Positions 11,201-21,206 of a DNA stretch of 64,000 nt are shown here, piece by piece; the stretch's first letter is position 1; every line of letters starts with the position of its first letter. Source of the stretch: Klebsormidium nitens (Eukaryota > Streptophyta > Klebsormidiophyceae > Klebsormidiales > Klebsormidiaceae). The position numbers were made by a program, and so were the translations under genes. The DNA lies in assembly GCA_000708835.1 (NCBI GenBank), contig DF237039.1, positions 124,001 through 188,000 of the forward strand, read 5' to 3'. The notes beneath the pieces are model-generated. The model had not been told where the DNA came from. It was given only the letters and a program-made list of their open reading frames with translations, and ran no database searches.

Positions 11201-14200
11201 CGCAATGTCGAGGATGCTGGTGAAAACGAGAGCAGAACCGCAGAAAGAAGCATTCTCTCCGGGGATCCGAGAGAAAAATTTGCGGATTGAGTGCTCGTGT
11301 TGCTTTCGTTGCTTTGTTTCAAAAGTTGTGGATTCCTGCAACAACCTCTGTTCTGCAACAAGGCCAGGTGATAAACATGGTTGTCCGTGACTATCCGAGG
11401 ACTTTCTTCTCTGCGATACCAGCCTGTGGTGGAATTGGGTCTCGCGTGCTCCGATGTTTTCCATCGCCGTTTGCTGACTAGCCTCAAAATCGGGTTTCGA
11501 AGCGGCGCAACCAGCCGTTGGTTCTGTCGTCATCTCTCATCGCCACTGCGCCCTCTTAATACCCAGATTTCGGAGGTGGGCAGCAAGTGGCTGCGCATCA
11601 TGACCGACATGGACAATCTGCACGCGAAGCTGAAGGCCGGGGGCGCAACGGACCCCTCACAGGCCGGGCGGGTTGTCCGCCCGATGAAGAGGACGGTCGC
11701 AGCATCTACAGCTTCGGCGGATCAACAGGATATGAAGGTGAGAGCTTTCTGCCGTTCTGCCTGGCCTTTCTAAATTGCCTGCCAGATTTTGCTAATCTGC
11801 TCTCATCTTTATTTTGGCCGTCTTGTCTGGTATACTGCTGCCTTGCACGAAAGCTTATCTTCTTCAGGGGTCTAGGGCAGAGTCTCAGTAAACACAGCCG
11901 GGTGACAACCACTCTTCTCGTGATTCGTAAATGCGACTCTATCAACCAAGTCCGGCTAGAACAGCGAACGGCCCTCGAGCTCCCAAGCGTGCTGTATGAT
12001 ATCGGCGCTTCTGCATGTTTGTCATTTGCCGCCGTTATCTTTTCTCGTTGATGTCCTTGATGCTGGAAGGCTTAGCCTGTGCTCTTGAAGCCAAACAAGG
12101 CCCCGCTTCACTTGTCCCCTCGACAATTCAGAGTCCCCTCAAGAATTCAGCATCCTGCCCGTTCTGTCTTTGCAACCATCCCCGCCCGCCCATCGCTTCT
12201 CACTGCATCTATCCAATGCAATGTTCGTGCAGGAGATCGAGGCTCAGTCAACTTCAGACACGCAAGATTTCTTGCTACCTAGAGGCGAGGCCCCGGCGCC
12301 TTCCACCACGCCGACATTGGCACGAGGGAAGATGCCCAGTGCCAGCCCCACGTCAGTTCTCCAGGCTGTCTCGTCGCCGTACGGGACAGAAGGGGCACTT
12401 GGCAGCAGCGATGAGGTGCGACTGTATTCTCGAGAAAGCTTGCTGGGCGTTTTGCATAGCACCTCGATTCAATAAAGATGAAAAGCTAAAGAGTCTGGAC
12501 TTATTATTACTCTATTAATGGGGGCCTTGTGTCTGCTTCTGAACCGCTCGTGAAGGTCGCCCAGGCGAAGGTGTGTCAGACGCATAGCTTTTGGCAGATA
12601 TAATGCTTTACCAATGCGGCACGGTGGTCAATCTGTCCCTTACGTCCCCGCTACTAGCACCGCCACTGAGGTCTGCTGACAGGTCTCCACTTTGCGAACC
12701 TTGAGACTGCTTTAACGGCCTGAAAATCCTCGCCCGAACAAAGTCAGCGCTCGTTAGATCGTCAGTTTGCAGACGAAACTGCTATTTCGGAAGCCGTAGG
12801 TGTGAAGAAACGGTAAATCCGCCAGAAAGCATTGGAGCTAGATCGTCAAAGTGTTCAAAAGTTCTCACTTTCCACCTCCGGGCTCACTTATTACGAGCAT
12901 TCCTTGCAGGAGCCAAGTATTCTCACGAGGAGTGCGAAGACTGCGCTGGTGCTCCCCGCCCGCCCTGTGGATTCGGCGACCAAGACATGGGAGTTCCCCT
13001 CTATCCGGGAGCAGTCACCCTTGACGGTTTATCGCACTACAAAGCTGAGCGGAGCCGATGTGGAAGGGGCAGACGGCAAGACTTTCGAGGCAAGACTGCA
13101 AAGCTTTTCCGCGTTTGTTTTTGAGTGGTGCTCTGCTTCAAAAAGACCGCGCTTCAGTGCAATTATCCGTGCTTTGAGCTCTCTCTGCCACAAAGTGTCC
13201 GTTGGAAGGCGAGCTTGGTAAGTAAAGGCCGAAGCAAGCAACTGAGGCGGTAAGAGGGACGGAGGGGTGTCAGGGACGCCACGCACTCATGCAGACTATG
13301 TCAGAAGGCATTTGTTCATCCAGCCGACCGCAATGAGAAGGTGGTCCCAGCACCCTGCATGTCAAAGGTGTCCTCAGTTCTGCTTGTCAAAACTTCAGTG
13401 TTTATAATCCTCGAACTCGTTGGAGCGGGTGCCACAATTCTGTGGAGAAGTACTTCAAGCAGATAGATTGAGTTAGAGCCGAGCACGTTGGAGTTCCACT
13501 TTCAAAAAGCTCTCTCCGACAACACAGAAGGTGCGAGTGTGCTCTGAACCCTCTCCTCTGCTACACAGAAATATACTTCCAAGGCTGCTTCCGAGATCGA
13601 GGAGGAAGTGCCCTCTTTCATGGGCTTCGCAACTCTCTCCAAGAACGGAAACGAAGGGACAACGGTTTTGGAGGGGCCAAAAAGCACCGGAACGCTTTCC
13701 CCACCTCTGGAAAAGCAGTCGATGAAGGCTGTCGCCTCCACCGACCGCGTTATCGGCGATGCCACGGTTCCGGCCGCGGATCCAACGGAAGCGACCGGAA
13801 TTACTCCGGAAGCCGCCCCAGCTGCGCTGCCTGCGCGCGCGTCGTCCCGGCAGAAGGCGACCAAGACGAAGGAAGACGGGCGGGCGAAAAAAACCTCCCA
13901 GAAGGCGCTTTTCAAGGATACCTTTGCCTGGACCAAAAGCCCAGCTGACAAGACGTCGTCGACTGGTGCGAAGGAGAAGGGCCCCGCTGCCGTCAAGCAG
14001 ACTCGGGCCGGAACGGTGAAAGAGAGCCCTGCGATTGGAGACGGGAAACTCGGCCGCCCTAAGCGCCCGGCCTTGGCGCCCTTGACGGTGAGGCTTCGCA
14101 CTTAAGGCGATATTATTTTTACCTATGCTTTTGTTGATTTTTGGGGAGAAAGCGATTGGCTCCGGTTCTCGCTGACTCCCAAGATTTTGGGAAGTTCGTT

Positions 14201-17200
14201 GGTGCAAATCACGGCGGCTGATCGATGGCTCATTTTCATACCCGAACAAAGGTAGGCACTTTCGAGAACCCGAGCTTTTCTGGACAGAAACTTGTGAAAA
14301 TGACGGTTATCGACGCACTGGGGAGCATCTGCAGCCGGTTGCATTGTAGGGCGGATATGGAAGTCTCTCCGTAGTCAAAGCGACTTGGAGATTGCTGGCA
14401 GTCAGCCTGGGTGCTTTGCGCTTCACTTCGTGATACTCTAGAGCACTCGGTTTACTGCTCTTCTCCATCAGAATTGCTTGCTTCTCTTATTAAGGTAGCC
14501 ACAAGTCAGTATCTCCTCCAATCAAGGCGGTCTCTTTCCTAAGCCCTCCCGCGTTTGTGCAGATTCCGGAGCCTCCCACGGACGTTGACGATCGTCCGGT
14601 TCGTCCGCTGAAGGCGTCCGCCCCGGTCACGTCTCCAGACAGGCCGAAGACGGCCGAGGTGCGTGGTGTTGATTGCATTGGATTTTCGAGTGCTGTCGAT
14701 GTGGTATACGGCATTAAAAGTCGGTCGGCCCTTCCGAACTCTGTCCTCGGACGAAATCCTCGATCCAAGAAAACATTCTATTAGCAAGTCTGTAACTTCC
14801 GAGGTCAGGCTTGCTTCTGGTCAGGCTTCCTTCGATGGGTGGGCCACTTGAACTAGAGCAGAATCGCTGAGTAATGAATCAGATTAAGCAGATCTACTCC
14901 TCCGCAAACAGGACTCCCAAAAGAGGGTCAAAACGTGAGCGACTTCTATACGGGTTGCCCTTGGAACGGTTGAATGTAGCCCCTTGGATCGAGATGGAAT
15001 CTGTTGAAACTGCTTCAGGCTTCAAATGTTACCCTAAGCTCTCTGTCTTCTCCAACTGTGCACCATCTTTATATTGCTTTTTTACTCGTGGAGGTTGTCC
15101 GTTGTTTGGTCAGCTTCAGCCGAAAGTGCCGCTCCGTAATTCGTGATTCGCCGGAATCTAGCGAGCCGTTTGCTTGAGGTTCTATCTGTAAGCGACTGTC
15201 TACTTTCTGACAAATGTTCATCGTCTGCAGGAGATGATTGCCAACTACATGTCCCTCGAGCACAACAGCACCCTGAAGCGCGTCAAGGCCAAAGCCCGGG
15301 CGGCCCTCGCATCCAAGGACGAGGAGATCCGCTCGCTGCGCGCGCGCCTTCTCGAAATGGAAAGCACGTCAACCAAATCGGAGCTCGTTCTCACTGGTGC
15401 GGACGGCTCAGAGTTCCTCGGCGAAATCGAAAAGCTGGGGGATGACTTGACAAAGAGCCGTGCCGCCGAAGTAAAGGCGGGCGACTCGGAAGACGCGCTA
15501 GTGGCGGCGGAGGGGCGCATCGCGGAGCTCGAGGAGCGCCTGATCACCGCACAGGAAGACACGCACATCATCGCCACCCGGCTGGGCGCCAAGATGCGAC
15601 AGCAAGACGAGGACCTCCAGAGCGCGGAATCCGAGCGGAACGAGCTCGAGCGGCAGATCGCGGAGCTGAAAACTCAGGTCGGCCGCGCCCAGAAAGACGG
15701 CGACGACGTGGCGGCCCGCGGCGCGCGGCTCGTGGAGGAGAACGCGAAGCTGCGCGACGCGGCCGCGGCGCTGGAGCGCCAGCTGGACGAGGTCGCGCGT
15801 GGGCGTGCGCGCGCGCGCGCCGAGCGCGACGAAATCGCAGCCGAGCTGGAGGCGTTGGGCGCGATCGCGGACGTGCTGCAGCGGCAGCTCGCGAGCACGG
15901 GCGCACGCGCGCGCGACTTTGAGGCGGAGCTGATGGCGACCCAGGACGAGAGCGGCCGGATGCGCGCAGAGGTGCTTGCGCTGCGGGCGAAGCTGGAAGG
16001 GAAGAGCGGAGAGCTGGCAGCGGTGCGGGCGGAAGTGGCGAAGGAGAGGGAGGCCGCGGCAGATCTCCAGGCCAAGGTCGAGGTAAGGCGCCAGTGTTGC
16101 GTGCGGATGATCGATTCTTGCTTTTGTCGAGGAGGTGGAAATATGCGTTTGTGGTGCCAGTCCTTGCTCTTTTGTACTTATCCGTCTCACCGGTTTTCTT
16201 TTCGCTGGTTAACGAAAAGTGGCCATGACTGGGTAAGGGTGACGTTGTCTGAGAGTTTGCTGAAATGCAGCAGTGTTTCCTTTCTTGAGACGCTCTCTGA
16301 AATCCGTTCTAAAACGACAAGCTCGCATGACCTGTTTAGAACATTGATCGAACGAGACCATCATGAAACTCCGTACCACGTGCCATCGGAAATCGGATCC
16401 TAGACTTTTTGCGCTGAGATCTGTTTTCGAATTTTACACGGCGCAGCGACCTTATGTGGATCTTTTCCTTTTTGAGGAACGCCAGGATTTCAGTCAGCGC
16501 TCAACTGTGCGCACCTTCACCAGAAAATGGCCTTTCGTGATCATCTCTCGAAGGACGAGGGCGTGTCAAGCAGTGTTTTGGACGAGCGGGCTTGTCTCTG
16601 GCTTTGTGTAGCGCACTTTTGCGTTGGTCACTTTCTTTCGCAGGACGAGAAAAATAGCCAAGCTCTATTGGGTACCCAGAGCCGTATGTAGTTGCGTATG
16701 AGGCTTTTCTTGGACCTCACTCTGGTCGTTTCGTTGCACTTCTCCAGGAAGCTGAGGCCGCACTCAAGGAGGAGCTCCGTCGTCGCGACCAGTTCGAGAC
16801 CGCGGAAGCGGAGCGGCTCAAGCAAACGCTCGCGCACTCAGTGACGGCGCTCGCGCAGACGCAACAGGAGGTGACGGTGCTCAAGAAGATCACCGAAGAG
16901 GTCAGCGGCGCGACCAAGGAGAAGGAGACCGAGGCGGAGCAGCTGGCGGGCGAACTAGGCGCGGCGCGCGCTGAGCTGGCGCGACTGCAGCAGGAGCTGG
17001 ACGCAGCGCGGGGGCTGACGTCAGAGCTCACGGAGGCGCGCGCGAAGCTCCTGAGAGCGGAAGGGGACCTCGCGGCGGAGCGGAAGGAGGCGGCCGCGCT
17101 GGCGACCGAACGGGAGAAGGAGATTAAACGGCTGTCGGTCGAGCTAGTGCAGAGCCTGGAGGCGCTTCAGCGGCTCGCGGAAGAGCGCCGCGCGCTGCGC

Positions 17201-19891
17201 GCCGCCAGTGAAGCGGCCGCGGCAAAGGGCCTAGACACCGAGCGCCTCGCGGCAGAACTGGAGGGGGCGCAGCGGGCGCTCGAGAAAGCGGAGGCTGACG
17301 TCAGCGTGCAGGAGCGCGCGGCCGCGCAGTCAGCGGAGGAGCTCGCGGAGCTGCGCGCCGCGATGGAGGCGCTGGCGGTCAAGGTGGCGACGCTGGAGGA
17401 AGAGAGAACTAGGATGGGCGCACTTATCGAGGAGAAGGAAGCCGCGGCGCTGCGATTGCTGGACGAGGTGGCGGGGTCCGGGGCGGCACTCCTGAAGACG
17501 CAGCAAGAGCTGAACGCGGCGCGCGTGGTGAACCGGGATCTTTCCGCCGCAGTGCCGGAGAAGGACCGGGACATCGCCAAGCTGAGGGCCGAACTGGCGG
17601 CGATGAGCGCGGCCCTGCTGACGTCACAGCGGGCGCTGGAATCCGCGGAGAAGCGGAGCGGCGAGGCGGCCCGGGAGAAAGAGCGCGAGCTCGCGCGCCT
17701 TGAGGAGGAGCTCGCGCACTCGCAGGCAGCGCTGGTGGGGGCGCAGAGCGAAGTGAAGGGTCTGCGCGCGAGCGAGAAAGCGGTCGGGGAGGCCGCCCGG
17801 GGAAAGAGACAGGTGGCGGGACAGCTGGCGGCGGACTTGGCGGAGGCGCAGGCGGCCCTTGGAGAAGCCGGCCGCGAGTTGGGCGTTTTACGGGGAGCAA
17901 ACCAGAAGCTGGTGGAAACCGGGAAAGAGAAGGAGGGGACGGTCGCACAGCTGAAAACTGAGATCGAGGAGCTACGGGCAGCATTGGCGAAGTCAAGCCA
18001 GGATTTGAAAGCGCTCGAGGAGGCGCACTCGAGGGCCGGGGAGACGATCCTGGCGAAGAGTGCGGAGGCGGCGCGCGCCTCGGACGAGCTCGCGCGCGTT
18101 TCGGCGGAGCTCGCGCGCGTGCGTGCGGTCCTGGCCGCAGCCGAGCAGGAGGCCGCGGCGTTGCGCGAGGTGCGCGACGGGATGCGCGAGGCGGAGCGCG
18201 GGGCCGAGCAGAAGCTCGCGCGAGAGGCGGACGAGTTTGCGGCGACTCTGGCGGCGAAACTGCGCGAGGTGGAGACGCTGGAGTTGGAGAAACGCGCGCT
18301 GCGCAAGGAAGCGGCCGCGCGCGAGAACCGGGTGCACGAACTAGAGGCGGCGGTGGAGGCGGCCGCCGATGAGAAGGCGGCTCACACGGAATCCTCCGAG
18401 CTGGCTGACTTCTACGATGCGCGTTCGGGCGAGGTGAGATTAGCTGTCGGTTGAGTGCGGCCGACTGAGAGACGTGTCCACAAAATGGGGCAAAAGAGAC
18501 CAAGGAAGCGCTGAAAGGTTAACAGGCTTCGCAGAGGAAGCAAGCGAGACGAGATCACAGCAGACATGTCAGATCGAGGCCATCCGCTCATCAATGACGT
18601 AAGGCGCCTTGAATTTTGGGTGGGCCTCCAACCATCCTTTGTCGGACTCCGTGAGAGAGAAATTGCCTCGGTAGAAGGAGACTCACATTATGTGTCTCCC
18701 TAAGAGTTTACAAACTTCCCTGCAGTCTCCAAAGGCTTGAATTCACCGGTAATAATAGTGGCTTTCCGTCGTTCAAGGTGTTCGCCTTCCCGTTGTGCTT
18801 ATTGTTGTAAGCGTCTTATTCTCAGCCGGCCTCGAATCTCGCTCACCAAGTAAACGTTGAACGTACAAAGACACAAGTGCGTACGAGCGAGGCCGCCCTT
18901 GAGACGGTCCCAAGTACAACCATTCGGAACTCAGATCACGACATCGATCCTGTGGACATTCACCTTGTCGAGAATTTGCGGCAACTCAGCCCTTATCTTC
19001 TGCCTTTTTGACGTTGCAGGCAACGCACGAGAACGAGAAGCGTAATCTAAGCACAGTTCTTTCCCTGAAACTCCTTTGTGACTGAATATATCTTTTCTAC
19101 TTTTTACCTTTTTGCAGGCAACGCCCGAGTGCAAGCAGGGGTGATGGTTTATGGTTGTCCTCCTGAACCGGTACTTACCTTTCACTAATACTTCTGCAGG
19201 CCACGCCCGAGAGCAAGAACCGCGGCGCGAGTCCGGTTGTCCTCCCCAGTAGCTTCCCCTCGGGGCAAGCCACCATTCTGGTGGACAGCGACGAGGAGCC
19301 GGTGCTAGAGACGGACTTGCCTGCGGCAGAAACCGCAGTGGGGAGCCCTCAGGCGTGGTCCAAGGTTCGCAGATTCCCGGCAATCTTTCGTACTGGAAAT
19401 GAATTGGTCTCTTTGTTCGCTGGGCAGCACTTGGGAGTGTGCCCTCTCTTGCGGACAGCTCGAGGAGAGTACTTTCGCGTTGCTTTCAACTTGATATTGG
19501 ACATGGGTCTGGCGCTTGTGAGAGCAGATTTTTGGTTCTTCTTGCAATCCCTGTTCTGGTTGTGTGGAGATGTTCGGTGCGCACTAGAGTCTCCGAAAGG
19601 AAGCTGCCGGGTCCCGTATAGCAAGCGCTGACGGAACTTGTGACGTTTCTGCGACCTTTTGTGAGAGCTTGGTATCTGGTATATTTGTAGGAGCGCCCTC
19701 AGGCGTTTGAGGCGCTCTGAGGTGGGCTTCTGCAAGGGATACTTTTTCATTGACAGACACTAGCAGGAACCATTGCTCAACCAGCGCTGACGGCCCCGTT
19801 CCCCGTGCAATTCCTGCAGATGTGGACTGGTTGGTATGGTGAGACGACGCCTCCTGGGGGAAAGAGCAGGAAGGGCCGACTCTCGTCGTGA
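5280..19891 (+). CDS. Large protein with tandem PGDG exon cassettes and a long C-terminal coiled coil; family not recognised
   Basis: About 25 exons, every one a multiple of three bounded by phase-0 introns: 5280-5333, 5903-6010, 6346-6417, 6544-6615, 6818-6922, 7188-7457, 7716-7787, 7920-7991, 8217-8315, 8489-8587, 8871-8975, 9368-9439, 9578-9649, 9947-10048, 10372-10467, 10971-11096, 11567-11737, 12233-12415, 12910-13089, 13569-14087, 14563-14658, 15231-16082, 16748-18433, 19200-19364, 19757-19891. The sum is about 1,860 residues. Residues about 55-530 carry six PLPGDGFWxY repeats alternating with basic Ser/Pro/Lys exons. Residues about 530-915 are low-complexity, Pro/Ala/Thr/Lys-rich, with possible nuclear-localisation clusters. 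Residues about 916-1761 are an Ala/Glu/Arg/Leu coiled coil. The tail is short and basic. The first exon (MGDTVLELGPSS) and the last two exons are the least certain. Exons ending at 6010 and 13089 need GC donors. A scaffold or cytoskeletal role is only a guess from the coiled coil. Confidence 0.72.
6346..7457 (+). repeat. Exon super-repeat unit 1 (A1-B1-C1-D1)
   Basis: A1 (6346-6417) encodes PLPGDGFWKYAPGSEEAEAN and ends in LPFK. B1 (6544-6615) encodes PLPGDGFFKYLDTF and ends in NPTFQ. C1 (6818-6922) starts VPQRHLPKSRDSSPP and is rich in Lys/Arg. A fourth exon, 7188-7457 (90 residues, basic), stands where units 2 and 3 have separate D and E exons. A and B are each exactly 72 bases, flanked by CAG acceptors and GT donors. 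A similar basic exon at 5903-6010, before A1, looks like a C-type exon from an earlier, lost unit. Confidence 0.75.
7716..8975 (+). repeat. Exon super-repeat unit 2 (A2-B2-C2-D2-E2)
   Basis: A2 (7716-7787) encodes PIPGDGYWQY and ends in TLPFK. B2 (7920-7991) encodes ALPGDGFWLYPAGSEEARHN and ends in PAFQ. C2 (8217-8315) starts VPRRVLVRPTESSSPLKRLA. D2 (8489-8587) ends in a Glu/Ala-rich stretch, EESAAVPIE. E2 (8871-8975) is basic (VSRQKSRGSKDSS). The order and phases match unit 3, which supports duplication of the whole block rather than of single exons. Confidence 0.78.
9368..11096 (+). repeat. Exon super-repeat unit 3 (A3-B3-C3-D3-E3)
   Basis: A3 (9368-9439) encodes PLPGDGYWHYPLGSETTEAN and ends in LPFK. 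B3 (9578-9649) encodes ALPGDGVWVYPFGSNEAQLN and ends in AAFQ. C3 (9947-10048) starts VPSRLLSKSRSSSPSFKRFA. D3 (10372-10467) ends EESASPVE, like D2. E3 (10971-11096) starts VESAPPVLTEPPVLATKRPR. A-type exons always end in FK and B-type in FQ, so the A-B pair was fixed before the block was copied. Confidence 0.78.
10236..10300 (+). pseudogene. Possible relic PGDG exon between C3 and D3
   Basis: After a CAG at the end of a pyrimidine stretch, the sequence reads like the start of an A or B exon (CCCCT.AGGCTTGCCCTGG) but then departs. The translation goes through ACPGSFDGRV and a Tyr-Trp-Pro, with no donor at the expected distance of 72 bases. It could be a decayed seventh copy or a chance resemblance. 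Confidence 0.3.
15231..18433 (+). other. 846-residue coiled-coil module (exons 15231-16082 and 16748-18433)
   Basis: These two exons of the 5280-19891 gene are GC-rich and encode almost only Ala, Glu, Arg, Leu, Lys, Asp, Gln and Val, in heptads such as ELERQIAELKTQVGRAQ. Glycine is occasional and proline almost absent. This is typical of a long parallel coiled-coil rod. The composition leaves long open frames on the opposite strand, which are not genes. The 665-base intron between them has a GAG|GTAAGG donor and a CTCCAG acceptor, and both halves are in phase 0. Confidence 0.75.
19020..19220 (+). repeat. Three tandem copies of a splice acceptor plus exon start
   Basis: Near-identical 21-base starts follow a TTGCAG or CTGCAG at 19020 (reads ATHENEK), 19118 (ATPECKQ) and 19200 (ATPESKN). 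Only the third opens into a usable exon, 19200-19364. The first two lack a phase-0 donor, so they look like decayed duplicates that still carry acceptor-like sequence. Confidence 0.55.
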
Positions 19892-21163
19892 TGGCGACGT
19901 CCACTAGGGGCGTTTAGGTGTTCTATATACGTGTTGTTTCGTTGTGAAGGTTTTGTGATATGTCCGCACGCAGCAACGCTTACAAGGGCGGATTGTCCGA
20001 TAATTCGCATAGATGTGAGCGATGCTTTCTACCGCGACAAAAGACGGTTATGATTTTAAAAGTGCAGCTTCTGGGTCTCTTTGCAATCTCGTGCTGACGT
20101 GAGGGCCCTCGAGTTACTAGGTTAAGGAGGATCAAACTCCCAAAGGAGAAAACTTATTGTTGCGGTATTGCTGGTACACTTAGAGCCTCAAAACAAGTCT
20201 AGTTCTAAGCATACATATTTGCGGCATTCTCCGAGGCTTACGTTTTGTGAGCCAGAACCTACTTGTCTAAATAACAGTCATTTCAAATAGCAGACTCTAT
20301 TTTTGGATATACAGAATAGCATTGAACTCGTAGCAAAATGCTGAAACTTAAAAGTATAACCTCTCATAACGTGACTTCTTGCTTGTTTTCTTTGTTGCGC
20401 CTCTATCAACGTATTTGTCTGAACCTGCGCCATAACGGCACTGATTCACGTGTCAACTCAACGTTGACATTGAATTGAGGTGCCCAAGGCCGCCTGCAGC
20501 GTGTAACACGCATGCCTGTAAATGCAATTCCACTCCCGAAATTATGGCGTACTTGTTCATGTAGAACTTAACAGGCCAGCCGTGACGACGATATAAGTAT
20601 ACCAAATCTGGAAGTCACCACGCGTGAGAGCGTTCGTTCCGGATTAGATCGATCCGACATGTATACATGATTACTCACACCTTATCGCCCTTCGACACGG
20701 CGGCTGAGCGCAGGCTGCATATATATCCGCGAACGTCGAACATGGACAGCTAGGTACAGATGAACGATGTATGCTCAGCATGCAGATTGCGCATCCAAGC
20801 ATGCATGCGCCTGCGTGGGCAATTGACTCACCAACTTATCTAGTTACATAGAGTCAGCCGATCATGCAATGCAGGTACGAATAGTTGATATAACATCGTA
20901 CAAATCTGTGTGGCGTCACTTTGTGGTGCCACTGTCTGCAGCATGACGCCACATGCATGTGCTGGTGCGCGGCCGGAAGCACGTGAGCAATACACCGAGG
21001 GTTTATGAATCCCAAGGCATGCAAATCGCACAAACCAGCTTGCGACACTACGTCCCCCTTTCGTCTCACTTCTGCGGATTCGAGTGCTTTACACACTATT
21101 CTGCCCGCAGACAGTTTCTATTGAGGAAAAACTCTATGCACTAGTTCGAGATAACCCAAAGCT
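19892..21163. other. Intergenic stretch between convergent genes, nothing identified
   Basis: This lies between the stop of the PGDG gene and the 3' end of the minus-strand gene. It is AT-richer than the flanking exons, with several short direct and inverted repeats and no coding frame of note. Both 3' untranslated regions should fall here. Confidence 0.5.
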
Positions 21164-21191
21164 GGGTGACAGCGTAGAAACGCTGTCACCC
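21164..21191 (-). terminator. Perfect 11-bp hairpin just past a stop codon
   Basis: The arms GGGTGACAGCG (21164-21174) and CGCTGTCACCC (21181-21191) pair perfectly around a 6-base loop. On the minus strand the hairpin starts 15 bases after the stop codon ending at 21207. It does not match the histone mRNA stem-loop. A role in 3'-end formation or mRNA stability is only inferred from position. Confidence 0.45.
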
Positions 21192-21206
21192 GGCCGACTT
21201 TACGCC

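Noticed and set aside
17167-18503. Two long minus-strand open frames (379 and 359 codons) and similar ones at 15498-16190
   Set aside because: They lie opposite the GC-rich coiled-coil exons. Their Ser/Ala/Arg or Pro/Arg composition is what the repeated GAG/GCG codons give in other frames. No start or splice context.
21164-21191. Histone-type 3' stem-loop
   Set aside because: The stem is 11 bp with a different sequence, and the adjacent gene is not a histone.
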